The notes under the pieces are model-generated. The model did not search any database, had not been told where the DNA came from, and saw nothing but the letters and a program-made list of their open reading frames with translations. Source: Spirosoma agri (lineage in GTDB: Bacteria > Bacteroidota > Bacteroidia > Cytophagales > Spirosomataceae). From it: a stretch of 64,000 nucleotides of DNA. How positions within the stretch are numbered: position 1 is the stretch's first letter; every line of letters begins with the position of its first letter. This document shows positions 18,084 through 26,392 of the stretch, piece by piece. The position numbers were made by a program, and so were the translations under genes. The stretch covers positions 2,914,001 to 2,978,000 of the forward strand of contig NZ_JAAGNZ010000001.1 in assembly GCF_010747415.1 (NCBI RefSeq). The letters are read 5' to 3'.

Positions 18084-18521
18084 TTAATGACCGGTTTCCA
18101 CCGTATGCCATTTGACGTTCTTCAATGGTTCGCGCCGACCGTCGAACGGGCGTTCAATGGGACCATAATGTTTGACGAGGTAGGCGAGAATCGGTGGTTC
18201 AGATTCGCCCAGATCCCAAAGTTTCTGGGTGCGTTGCATCCATCGGATGCGTTCAATCCATTTGTCCCGCGAAAAATGACTTTGCAGAATCAGCTTGCTG
18301 GAGTGACAGGCCGTACACTGCCCCTTCACGAGCGTAAGCTGCTCATCGACTGCCAGACCAGTTTCCGGATCGGTTTTTACCGAATCGATACCCACCGGTC
18401 CTATTTGGCTTGCGGACAGGTCCTGACCCTTCGCAAAAAGACCGGAACCTGACTGCGTCGTTGCCAGAAGCAAGAGTGCCAGGGCGATACCTAGCGCGAT
18501 CAACGTTATCGTTCTGTTCAT
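18084..18521 (-). CDS. Monoheme cytochrome c, probable electron acceptor of the sulfite dehydrogenase
   Basis: A 145-residue protein with an N-terminal export helix (ITLIALGIALALLLLAT) and one heme c site CTACH, cysteines 69 and 72 with histidine 73. The following helical region (HFSRDKWIERIRWMQRTQ) is typical of small cytochromes of SorB-like type. The start codon at 18521 is 1 bp after the stop of the molybdenum sulfite oxidase-like gene, a spacing that implies translational coupling. I infer that it takes electrons from the molybdenum subunit and passes them to the respiratory chain, as SorB does for SorA. No other heme motif is present. Confidence 0.85.
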   Translation of the reverse strand: MNRTITLIALGIALALLLLATTQSGSGLFAKGQDLSASQIGPVGIDSVKTDPETGLAVDEQLTLVKGQCTACHSSKLILQSHFSRDKWIERIRWMQRTQKLWDLGESEPPILAYLVKHYGPIERPFDGRREPLKNVKWHTVETGH

Positions 18522-18522
18522 G

Positions 18523-19764
18523 TTAGCCAACTTTAACCGCAATTCGATGACAGGCGTTGTTGCAATAGCCTTCGGGATTCCATTGGGGCATGACCATCGG
18601 CTGCGAAACGCCCGCATTGTCGGTCGCCCGCGCCCAGATTTCGTAGTAGCCCGGTTTGGGGAGTTTGACCTCGGCTGTCCAGTGTTGCCAGGCCAGTCGG
18701 TTTTTGGCCGGTTTCAGGTTCGCTTTCTGCCAGGTCGCGCCGAAATCGTACGAAACGGATACCTCGCTAACCGACCGGTCACCCGCCCACGCATGCCCGC
18801 GCAGGGTAAGCGTTTGTTCCTTGGTGAGCATAGCCCCCGTTTGCGGAAACGTAATCAGCGACTTGACGGGCATGGATTCAATAATCCGGAACTGATCTTC
18901 GGGTGGATCGACGCCGGGCTCAACCGGATTGATCGGAACTCGGTAGCTCTTGCCCGTCATTTTTGCCCCGTCGTGTACTTTGTTGCGGATAGCAATTGTG
19001 TGCAGCCACTTCCCCGACGTAGAGGCCGGCCATCCACCGACAACGAGTCGGAGCGGAGCCCCGTGCACGAGCGGAATGGGCTGCCCGTTCATTGCCCAGG
19101 CGATCAGCGTTTCGTCTTCGAGGGCTTTCCGCATTGGTACACCCCGCGATATAACCTCTTTCTTTGGGTCCAGGCTGAGGTGCAGATCTTTTCCGTAATA
19201 GCCAATGTAGACGGCATCCTCTTTGATACCTACGTCGGCCAGAATGTCCTTCAACCGAACCCCGGTCCATTCGGCGCAGCCAACGCCCCCGTCAGTCCAT
19301 TGATTACCCGCCGTTTTGGGGAGATAGCCCGCCCGTCCATTGCCCGCACATTCGAGAACCAGCTGGTAGGTATAGTGCTTAAAGCGTTTCTTTAAGTCAT
19401 CCAGTTTGTAGGTCTTCGCCTGTTTAACCGATTCACCGTTAATGGTAAGCGTCCAGGTCGTTGGATCGACCGTTGCAGGAGCCAGACCATTGTTGCGAAT
19501 GAACAGCTTGTCGGCGGGGGTAACAGCGTCGTCCAGCAGGTGGGCGGGCGTTTCCACATTCCAGGGCTTATCGTTCAGCACCACAAGCCCCTTGTTCTTG
19601 TCGGCCATTGGATCAACGTCAACGACCAGTGGCAGGTAATGCTGCGGTAGCTTGTCGGCAAACGCAATGTCAGCGCCGATCAAGGTGGTGAGCGTAGCCA
19701 GTGAGCTTTTCTTGAGAAAACCCCGGCGGTCAAAAAAGGAATCGGATGGGTTAAGTAGTGCCAT
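18523..19764 (-). CDS. Molybdopterin-dependent sulfite dehydrogenase-like oxidoreductase (SorA type)
   Basis: A 413-residue protein of the sulfite oxidase family. A Tat signal (DRRGFLKKSSLATLTTL) lies at residues 12-28; the mature part has the molybdenum-ligand cysteine in LECAGNGR (Cys139), the HGAPLRLVVGGWPASTSGKW cofactor region and the Mo-co dimerisation domain near the C-terminus. The usual heme b5 domain is absent, as in bacterial SorA/SorT. Together with the next gene, a cytochrome c, it forms a likely periplasmic sulfite:cytochrome c oxidoreductase. Odd detail: the last 15 residues contain CNNACH (Cys401, Cys405, His406), a CX3CH sequence that could bind heme or form a disulfide. Confidence 0.9.
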   Translation of the reverse strand: MALLNPSDSFFDRRGFLKKSSLATLTTLIGADIAFADKLPQHYLPLVVDVDPMADKNKGLVVLNDKPWNVETPAHLLDDAVTPADKLFIRNNGLAPATVDPTTWTLTINGESVKQAKTYKLDDLKKRFKHYTYQLVLECAGNGRAGYLPKTAGNQWTDGGVGCAEWTGVRLKDILADVGIKEDAVYIGYYGKDLHLSLDPKKEVISRGVPMRKALEDETLIAWAMNGQPIPLVHGAPLRLVVGGWPASTSGKWLHTIAIRNKVHDGAKMTGKSYRVPINPVEPGVDPPEDQFRIIESMPVKSLITFPQTGAMLTKEQTLTLRGHAWAGDRSVSEVSVSYDFGATWQKANLKPAKNRLAWQHWTAEVKLPKPGYYEIWARATDNAGVSQPMVMPQWNPEGYCNNACHRIAVKVG

Positions 19765-19803
19765 TGGCAGGGAACGGGCCAGTTTTAGTACTCAAAATTA
19801 CAC

Positions 19804-19839
19804 AAAAAAAGCCAGCCCCTGCGTATAGAAAGGGCTGGC
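19804..19839 (-). terminator. Rho-independent terminator of purA
   Basis: On the minus strand the 8-bp stem GCCAGCCC/GGGCTGGC is followed by seven T residues, about 30 bp after the purA stop at 19871. Confidence 0.9.
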
Positions 19840-19870
19840 AAATCGGAATAGCAGCGGTATGCCGTTCGAG

Positions 19871-21160
19871 CTAGACCATGCCTACCGCCTGACGATAGAT
19901 AATGGCTTCACGATCAGGACTGGTCGAAATAAAGCTGATCGGCAGCGCCAGCGATTCTTCCAGGTAGTTGACGTAAGCCGCCAGTTCAGCCGGCATTTCG
20001 TCGAACGAATGAATAGCCGCCAGATCAGTCCGCCAGCCTTTGAACGATTTATAGATCGGCGTAACCTCGGTGTCGCAAAGATCGTAGGGCAAGCGTTCGG
20101 TCACTGTACCATCGGGTAGCTGGTAATGCGTACAGACCTGAATCTCGTCGAAGCTGTTCAGGACGTCTACTTTCATCATGACCAGCTGCGTCACGCCATT
20201 GATCATGATCGCGTATTTAAGCGCGGGCATGTCGAGCCAGCCGCACCGACGCGGACGACCGGTTGTTGCCCCAAATTCGCGGCCTTCTTTCCGAATCAGC
20301 TCACCCGTTTCATTCGACAATTCCGTAGGGAAGGGACCGCTTCCAACCCGTGTGCAGTAGGCTTTGAAGATGCCGAATACCTCACCGATCTGACGCGGGG
20401 CGATACCAAGGCCCGTGCAGGCACCAGCCGCCATAGTGTTCGAGGAGGTAACGAAGGGGTAAGAACCAAAATCGATATCGAGTAGTGAGCCCTGCGCTCC
20501 TTCGGCCAGCACTTTGCGACCATCGGTCAGCGCCTGGTTGATTTCGTATTCACTGTCGGTCAGTTGGAATTGCATCATGAACTCCACCGCTGCGAAAAAT
20601 TCCGTTTCCGCCTGTGGCAATACAGAGGCATAATCGAAGCTGTTCTGCTCCAGAATGACTTTATGAATGGCAACCAGTTTTTCGTATTTCTCCTGAAAAT
20701 TCGGCGACAGAATATCGCCAACGCGTAAACCCTGCCGGGCTACTTTATCCTGATACGTTGGACCGATACCCCGGAGCGTTGACCCGATTTTCGATGCGCC
20801 CTTGGCGTGTTCGTAAGCCGCATCCAGCAACCGGTGGGTAGGAATAATGATCGACGCTTTTTTCGAGATCTGAAGGTTTTTCGTTAAAGCCAGATTGTAT
20901 TTAGCCAGCCCATCGATCTCTTTTTTGAAAACGATAGGGTCCAGAACGACGCCATTGCCGATAATATTCAGGATATCGTCCCGGAATATGCCGGACGGAA
21001 TCTGATGCAAAACGTGTTTGAATCCGTTGAATTCGAGCGTGTGACCAGCGTTCGGTCCACCCTGAAACCGGGATACAACCTGGTATTGCGGTGCCAGCAC
21101 GTCCACGATTTTCCCTTTGCCTTCGTCGCCCCACTGGAGGCCTAATAAAACGTCTACCAT
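19871..21160 (-). CDS. purA: Adenylosuccinate synthetase
   Basis: A 429-residue PurA, full length. The N-terminus has the GTP-binding signature LGLQWGDEGKGKIVD, with FQGGPNAGHTL, GIGPTYQDK, EGAQGSLLDIDFGSYPFVTSSN and TTGRPRRCGWLD following in the standard order. It joins IMP to aspartate with GTP, the first committed step to AMP, in the cytoplasm. The ATG at 21160 begins the family-typical MVDVLLGLQWGDEGKG. It has its own terminator and a 313-bp upstream spacer, so it is probably transcribed alone. Confidence 0.97.
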   Translation of the reverse strand: MVDVLLGLQWGDEGKGKIVDVLAPQYQVVSRFQGGPNAGHTLEFNGFKHVLHQIPSGIFRDDILNIIGNGVVLDPIVFKKEIDGLAKYNLALTKNLQISKKASIIIPTHRLLDAAYEHAKGASKIGSTLRGIGPTYQDKVARQGLRVGDILSPNFQEKYEKLVAIHKVILEQNSFDYASVLPQAETEFFAAVEFMMQFQLTDSEYEINQALTDGRKVLAEGAQGSLLDIDFGSYPFVTSSNTMAAGACTGLGIAPRQIGEVFGIFKAYCTRVGSGPFPTELSNETGELIRKEGREFGATTGRPRRCGWLDMPALKYAIMINGVTQLVMMKVDVLNSFDEIQVCTHYQLPDGTVTERLPYDLCDTEVTPIYKSFKGWRTDLAAIHSFDEMPAELAAYVNYLEESLALPISFISTSPDREAIIYRQAVGMV

Positions 21161-21473
21161 TATAAAAATGAATTTGAATCTCGCTCGCCTAAGCGTTTGC
21201 GGTCAGTAAAGAGAAGGACGGCTGTGGTATGCCCAAATCTGAGTCCATAAGCCGACTCCTTCCAAACAAAATGGTTCAGCTCAACTGGCTGAACGAGGAT
21301 TAGTAAGACGTATCGGCGCATCCGTTGGCCAGTCGTTTAAACCGATATTGGCACAAGGATTCAAGGAACGGCCAACCGAGCGAAGTACCATACTAATCAC
21401 AATAATCACGAGCCACTGGCTACCGTCTGGGTACGGCTAACAAACGTACTTGTTGGTCGTACCCGGACAGTAA
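21161..21473. other. Intergenic spacer between fur-type gene and purA
   Basis: The 313-bp spacer has no gene. A small hairpin GTTCAGC-TCAACTG-GCTGAAC is at 21274-21294. No clear purA promoter box was found. Confidence 0.6.
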
Positions 21474-21983
21474 CTAGCCTTCAACGGGAATCTGAATGCC
21501 TTGCGCGTCTTTGGGAGTTTGTTGCCTGTTTTCGCAAAGGTCGCGGGCACAGGCTCCATAAAAGATCAGCGAGTGGTGAATGACGTTGAATTTCAGCATA
21601 TCACCAACCATGCTCTGTATGTTCTGCACCCGTGGATCGCAGAACTCCATGACCTTGTGGCAATCCGTACAGATCAGGTGATCGTGCTGGCGGTAGCCAT
21701 ACGATTTTTCGTACTGGGCCAGATTGCGGCCAAACTGATGTTTGGTCACCAGGTCGCAGTCGACAAGTACATCCAGCGTATTGTAGACGGTTGCCCGGCT
21801 CACGCGATAGTTCTTGTTCTTCATCGAGATGTACAACTCATCCACGTCAAAGTGGTCCTGTCGATTGTAGATCTCTTCCAGAATAGCAAATCGTTCCGGC
21901 GTTTTCCGCAGCCCCTTGTTCTCTAGGTAAGCTGTAAAAATCGTTCGGGCAGATTCTAAGTTTGATAGTTTCGGCGCAGCCAT
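21474..21983 (-). CDS. fur: Fur-family transcriptional regulator
   Basis: A 169-residue Fur-type repressor. The winged-helix part contains LRKTPERFAILEEIY and RVSRATVYNTLDVLVDCDLV; the dimerisation part has YRQHDHLICTDCHKVMEF, with metal-binding His/Asp and a CxxC zinc pair. Fur proteins sense iron (or zinc, manganese, peroxide in relatives) and repress uptake genes. The second cysteine pair near the C-terminus is CARDLC (CX4C), where most Fur proteins have CX2C. The exact metal specificity is therefore uncertain. It is transcribed from its own promoter box at 22007-22014 and follows the rel/spoT gene on the same strand. Confidence 0.9.
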   Translation of the reverse strand: MAAPKLSNLESARTIFTAYLENKGLRKTPERFAILEEIYNRQDHFDVDELYISMKNKNYRVSRATVYNTLDVLVDCDLVTKHQFGRNLAQYEKSYGYRQHDHLICTDCHKVMEFCDPRVQNIQSMVGDMLKFNVIHHSLIFYGACARDLCENRQQTPKDAQGIQIPVEG

Positions 21984-22006
21984 ATCCGTTCCGATTATTG
22001 AGAGTG

Positions 22007-22014
22007 CAAAAATA
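22007..22014 (-). promoter_or_regulatory. -7 promoter box of the fur-type gene
   Basis: Read on the minus strand, TATTTTTG matches TAnnTTTG and stands 23 bp before the ATG at 21983. Confidence 0.6.
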
Positions 22015-22037
22015 GAGGTTAAAGTTTATAGTTTGTC

Positions 22038-22086
22038 GTTCGTCGTTTGTTGTTTGCTCACCATTGGGTAACAATAAACGACGAAC
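22038..22086. repeat. Hairpin of low-complexity words between rel and fur
   Basis: GTTCGTCGTTTGTTGTT at 22038-22054 pairs with AACAATAAACGACGAAC at 22070-22086, 16 of 17 positions, over a 15-base loop. It begins 17 bp after the rel stop on the transcribed side and may act as a terminator, but it has no T-tract. Confidence 0.6.
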
Positions 22087-22102
22087 ACACCCATAAACGG
22101 AC

Positions 22103-24358
22103 TCAGGAGTCGAACCGCACGACCTCAAATACGCCCTGCACGCGCTCTAACTTGCGCATCAGGGTTTCGAGGTGGCCGGTGTCATGAACATAAAGCCGGA
22201 TGTTGCCCTCGAAAATTCCGTCTGTCGAGTCAATCGTCACCGACCGCATGTTGATGTGCAGTTCATTGCTGATCACCCGCGTTACGTCGTTCACCAGACC
22301 CACGCGATCCGTTCCGGTGATGCGCAGCCCCGCCAGAAACGCCAGTTCTTTTTGGGAGGTCCATTTCGCCTTGATGATGCGGTTGCCGTGGTTCGACATC
22401 AGCTCAACGGCGTTCGGACAGGTCACCCGGTGAATTTTGATACCGTCGTTGATGGTCACAAAGCCAAACACATCGTCGCCCGAAATGGGGTTACAACACT
22501 TGGAAAGCGTATAATCGATGCGGTCCATGTCCTCGCCAATTAGGAGCATATCGGCATCAGCCCGTTCGCCGTGAATTTTCTTAAGCTCTTTGGTAAACGA
22601 CTTTCCGTCCTGAATGGCGTCCGTATTCAGTTTGTTCAGGCGATTTTCCTTCGCTTCCTTGTCGGATTTGAACTTCTTCAGTTCCTGAACATCGATGTGA
22701 CCTTTACCAACGCGGTAGAAAAAATCGTCGGTCGTTTTTGATCCGAAATAAGCCCGGAGCTGGTTGATGATCTCATTGGACATCTCCGTTCGCAGCACCC
22801 GCAGCTTCTTCTGCACCAGATCGCGGCCATCGGTCACAAACCGTTTATTGTCTTCCTTGATCAGATCCTTGATCTTGGTCTTGGCTTTCGAGGTGACCAC
22901 AAAACGCAGCCAGTCTTCACTCGGTTTCTGCCGATTGGAGGTAATCACCTCGACCTGATCGCCATTTTGCAGCACGTGACTCAGCGGCACCAGCGTATTG
23001 TTGACCTTGGCGGCCATGCAGCGCGCGCCAATCTGCGTGTGAATATCGAAGGCGAAATCAAGCGCCGTTGCGCCCCGTTGCAGCACTTTCAGATCCCCTT
23101 TGGGCGTGAAGACAAATACTTCTTCACTGTACAGGTTACTCCGGAAATCATCGACAAACTCGATCGCGGCTTTTTTGTCGCCCGAACCCGCCGACTCGAT
23201 CATATCACGCACCTGACTGATCCAGGCTTCGATGCCCGCGCCGGTTTGTGTGTCGTTTCCTTTATATTTCCAGTGAGCCGCGTACCCTTTTTCGGCAATT
23301 TCGTTCATCCGTTCGGTCCGGATCTGCACTTCGACCCACTGGCCCGAGCGACTCATAACGGTGGTATGCAGCGATTCGTAGCCGTTGGTACGGGGGGTGC
23401 TGATCCAGTCTTTGAGCCGGTCGGGATTGGGTTTGTAGTGATCGGTAACGATCGAATAAGCCCGCCAACAGGCTGCTTTTTCCTCTTCTGGTGGTACGTT
23501 CAGAATGATCCGCACGGCGAACAGATCATAAATTTCCTCGAACGGCTTCTGCGACTTGTTCAGCTTCGTCCAGATCGAATAAATGGACTTGGGACGACCT
23601 TTAATAATGTACTTGATCTTCGTCTCGACCAGGTCTTTTTCGATGGGTTCGATGAACCGGCCGATGAACCGATCGCGGGCTACCCGGGTTTCGCGCAATT
23701 TCTTGGCGATATCCTTGTAGGCTTCCGGTTCGACGTGTTTCAGATACAGGTCCTCCAGTTCGGATTTGATCGCATACAAACCCAGCCGGTGGGCGAGGGG
23801 CGCGTAGATGTAGATCGTCTCGGAGGCAATCTTCAACTGTTTATCGCGGGGCATCGAGTCCAGCGTCCGCATGTTGTGTAACCGGTCGGCGAGTTTGACC
23901 AGAATCACCCGAACATCGTCGGAGAGGGTCAGCAGCATTTTGCGGAAATTTTCCGCCTGCTGCGACGTACCATATTCGAAGATTCCTGAAATTTTGGTCA
24001 GCCCATCAATGATCCTGGCGACTTTGACGCCAAATCCCCGTTCGATATCGGCGATGGTCGTGTCGGTATCCTCAACCACGTCATGAAGCAGGGCGGCAAC
24101 GATGCTGGTTGTGCCCAAGCCAATTTCTTCAACCGCAATCTGGGCAACGGCCAGCGGATGGTAGATGTACGGTTCACCCGACCGCCGACGCATATTTTTA
24201 TGCGCTTCGGCTGACGTGTTAAATGCTTTTTTGATCAGTTTGGCGTCATCGCCCTTTAACATTGGCTTAGCCGCCCGCAGCAGGCGTCGGTAGCGTTTCA
24301 GGATTTCCTGACGCTCCAGCGCTAAATCAATGGCAGGTTCGGCAGTGGCATTCATCAT
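22103..24358 (-). CDS. Bifunctional (p)ppGpp synthetase/hydrolase, RelA/SpoT type
   Basis: A 751-residue long RSH protein. The HD hydrolase domain is intact (HDVVEDTDTTIADIERGF), the synthetase domain carries RTNGYESLHTTV, and TGS (VFTPKGDLKVLQRGATALDF) and ACT (LRITGTDRVGLVNDVTRVIS) domains follow. So it probably both makes and degrades the stringent-response alarmone in the cytoplasm, as the single long RSH of this phylum commonly does. The ATG at 24358 (or the adjacent ATG at 24355) fits better than the open frame, which extends 36 codons upstream. It lies upstream of the fur-type gene, separated by a hairpin. Confidence 0.93.
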   Translation of the reverse strand: MMNATAEPAIDLALERQEILKRYRRLLRAAKPMLKGDDAKLIKKAFNTSAEAHKNMRRRSGEPYIYHPLAVAQIAVEEIGLGTTSIVAALLHDVVEDTDTTIADIERGFGVKVARIIDGLTKISGIFEYGTSQQAENFRKMLLTLSDDVRVILVKLADRLHNMRTLDSMPRDKQLKIASETIYIYAPLAHRLGLYAIKSELEDLYLKHVEPEAYKDIAKKLRETRVARDRFIGRFIEPIEKDLVETKIKYIIKGRPKSIYSIWTKLNKSQKPFEEIYDLFAVRIILNVPPEEEKAACWRAYSIVTDHYKPNPDRLKDWISTPRTNGYESLHTTVMSRSGQWVEVQIRTERMNEIAEKGYAAHWKYKGNDTQTGAGIEAWISQVRDMIESAGSGDKKAAIEFVDDFRSNLYSEEVFVFTPKGDLKVLQRGATALDFAFDIHTQIGARCMAAKVNNTLVPLSHVLQNGDQVEVITSNRQKPSEDWLRFVVTSKAKTKIKDLIKEDNKRFVTDGRDLVQKKLRVLRTEMSNEIINQLRAYFGSKTTDDFFYRVGKGHIDVQELKKFKSDKEAKENRLNKLNTDAIQDGKSFTKELKKIHGERADADMLLIGEDMDRIDYTLSKCCNPISGDDVFGFVTINDGIKIHRVTCPNAVELMSNHGNRIIKAKWTSQKELAFLAGLRITGTDRVGLVNDVTRVISNELHINMRSVTIDSTDGIFEGNIRLYVHDTGHLETLMRKLERVQGVFEVVRFDS

Positions 24359-24473
24359 GGTTGGCGTCTTTGCAGGTAATGGCCTATCGGTTGTACTCGT
24401 ACTACCAAGATAACAAAATAATAATCTAAAAATGGCGGAGTATTCACTAAAAATAAATTCTCGCAAAAAATCC

Positions 24474-24503
24474 TTGGAGAATTAAAATCCTTTCGTACTT
24501 TTG
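24474..24503 (+). promoter_or_regulatory. Promoter of the tRNA-Leu gene (-33 TTGG, -7 TACTTTTG)
   Basis: TTGG at 24474-24477 and TACTTTTG at 24496-24503 are spaced as expected for the Bacteroidota sigma-A promoter (TTG about 19 bases before TAnnTTTG). The tRNA begins about 100 bp downstream. Confidence 0.7.
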
Positions 24504-24606
24504 CACCTCCAAAAGACGAGTTGACGGGTTTGGCCGATGAAGACAAACCGGGAAGATGGCAACATTAACCGGAGATTCAGCACTAGATGTGTCAACTTCA
24601 TAAGCC

Positions 24607-24688
24607 GCGGGCGTGGCGAAATTGGTAGACGTGCCAGACTTAGGATCTGGTGCCGCAAGGCATGGGGGTTCGAGTCCCTCCGCCCGTA
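24607..24688 (+). tRNA. tRNA-Leu (anticodon UAG)
   Basis: The 82-base sequence folds as a class II tRNA. Acceptor arm GCGGGCG pairs with CGCCCGT (the first pair being G-U). The anticodon stem is CCAGA/TCTGG around the loop CTTAGGA with anticodon TAG, reading CUN leucine codons. An extra stem TGCCGCAAGGCA forms the long variable arm, and the T arm is GGGGGTTCGAGTCCCTC. The discriminator base is A at 24688, and CCA is not encoded. It lies upstream of trigger factor. Confidence 0.95.
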
Positions 24689-24697
24689 CTAAGTTTT

Positions 24698-24776
24698 GAA
24701 TGAGTGAACGAGTGAATGAGTGAATTGTATTTTGTCGCATTGACTAACATTCGCTCAATCATTCCTTCGCTCATTC
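24698..24776. repeat. Imperfect inverted repeat between tRNA-Leu and trigger factor
   Basis: GAATGAGTGAACGAGTGAAT at 24698 onward (27-base arm) pairs with the arm 24750-24776 at 21 of 27 positions, several mismatches being G-U compatible. The arms are built of repeated GAATGAGTGAA-like words. It has no T-tract. Confidence 0.6.
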
Positions 24777-24798
24777 TCCATTTTAAACCGATACAAAC

Positions 24799-26160
24799 GT
24801 GGATATTACCTTAGAAAAAGCAAGCGACACCAACGCTTCGCTGAAAATTACCCTGACCCCAGCCGACTACAAACCCGAAGTTGATAAGAAACTAAAAGAC
24901 TATGGTCGTAAGGTTCAGTTGAAAGGTTTCCGCCCCGGCCATGTTCCCGCTTCGCTCGTGCAGAAAATGTACGGTAAAAGCATCCTGGTGGAAGAAATCA
25001 ACTCGATGCTGAGCAAAACGGTTAGCCAATATATTCGCGAAAACAAGCTTCAGGTCGTTGGTGATCCCGTACCGGATCGCGATAAGGCCGATGCGATCGA
25101 CTGGGATAACCAGAGCGACTTTGCGTTCAGCTATACGCTCGGTCTGGCGTCGGAGTTTGACATCGACTTCAGTGAACTGCCCAGCGTTACAAAATACGAC
25201 ATTCAGGCCGGCGAAGACGAAATAAACTCGACGATCTCGGATCTGCAACAGCGTTTTCATGCCCACGGTCACGGTGACGAAGTGGCCGACGGCGATACGA
25301 TTTACGGTGAACTGAAACAGGTCAATGCTCCGGCTGAAGGTGAACCGTTCTCGGCTAAAACTGCTTTCCCGATGAACCAGATGGCTGAAGAAGCAAAAGG
25401 TCAGTTCGTTGGCAAGAAAAAAGGCGATGTAGTTACGTTCGTACTGGAAGACGCCTTCCCGGATGAGAAAGCCCGTGCCAATGCAACCGGTGCTCCGAAA
25501 GAAGACGTAGCGAACCTGACCGGTGAGTTTACATTCGAGGTCGACGACATTACCCGGAACGAACCGGCTGAAATCAATCAGGAGTTTTTCGATAAAGTAC
25601 TGGGTGTTGGTGCTGTTGATAACGAGGAGCAGTTCCGCGTCAAGGTGGCTGAGATCATCAAAAGCAACTACGGTCGCGAATCGGATCAGTTGCTGCGGTT
25701 AGACATCGAAAAAGCACTGCTCGACACCACGCCGATTCTGTTGCCGGACGAGTTCCTGAAAAACTGGCTGCTGGAAGTAAACGAAGGTAAATTTACGCCC
25801 GAGCAGATCGACGAGCAGTACGAAGATTTTACGAAGTCGGTAAAGCTCCAGCTCATCAAAAACAAGATTGCTGACAAAGGTGACATCAAAGTTGAGTTCG
25901 AAGAAGTCCTGGACGTAACCCGCCAGATGGTTCGCGAGCAGTTCGGTTTTGCCGGTGGTGAAAATGAAGAGATGAACCAAACCATTGATCGGATCGCCCG
26001 GAATTATCTGATGGACGAGAAGAACAACGGACAGAACTACACAAGCACGTTCAACCGGGTTTTTGACGATAAAATCATTGAATATGCAAAAACGCAGTTG
26101 ACCATCGCATCGCAGGATGTAACGGTTGATGAGTTTAAAGCACTGGTTGAGAATCGTTAA
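24799..26160 (+). CDS. tig: Trigger factor
   Basis: A 453-residue trigger factor. The ribosome-binding N-domain ends with the diagnostic KGFRPGHVPASLVQKMYGKS (residues about 43-62), followed by a PPIase-like middle part and a long helical C-terminal chaperone region. It binds ribosomes near the exit tunnel and shelters nascent chains in the cytoplasm. The start is a GTG at 24799, giving MDITLEKASDTNASLKITL, the family start; no ATG is near. The PPIase domain is divergent, as usual in this phylum. A strong terminator follows. Confidence 0.93.
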   Translation: MDITLEKASDTNASLKITLTPADYKPEVDKKLKDYGRKVQLKGFRPGHVPASLVQKMYGKSILVEEINSMLSKTVSQYIRENKLQVVGDPVPDRDKADAIDWDNQSDFAFSYTLGLASEFDIDFSELPSVTKYDIQAGEDEINSTISDLQQRFHAHGHGDEVADGDTIYGELKQVNAPAEGEPFSAKTAFPMNQMAEEAKGQFVGKKKGDVVTFVLEDAFPDEKARANATGAPKEDVANLTGEFTFEVDDITRNEPAEINQEFFDKVLGVGAVDNEEQFRVKVAEIIKSNYGRESDQLLRLDIEKALLDTTPILLPDEFLKNWLLEVNEGKFTPEQIDEQYEDFTKSVKLQLIKNKIADKGDIKVEFEEVLDVTRQMVREQFGFAGGENEEMNQTIDRIARNYLMDEKNNGQNYTSTFNRVFDDKIIEYAKTQLTIASQDVTVDEFKALVENR

Positions 26161-26178
26161 TTGACTACTTTTCGTTGC

Positions 26179-26211
26179 AAAAAGGGCCTGATCGATGATC
26201 AGGCCCTTTTT
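26179..26211 (+). terminator. Rho-independent terminator of trigger factor
   Basis: The 15-bp perfect stem AAAAAGGGCCTGATC/GATCAGGCCCTTTTT has a three-base loop and ends in a T-run. It may work in both directions. Confidence 0.93.
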
Positions 26212-26392
26212 GTTTTCAGGCATTTCGTGAACGGGAGAACACCCAGCCATTGTGTTGAGCTGGAACTGGCCGAATAATTTCGATAAATCAGCCGGGTCGA
26301 TCAGTATATTTTGGAAAACCTGCCTATTAGTACCTAAAGTCGTTGTTGCGTTTGCCTGTGCCTTTAAACGATTAAGCTTACCTCTTTACCTC

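Noticed and set aside
22967-23881. 304-codon open frame opposite rel/spoT
   Set aside because: It is antisense to the conserved HD, synthetase and TGS domains; GC-rich codon bias opens such frames.
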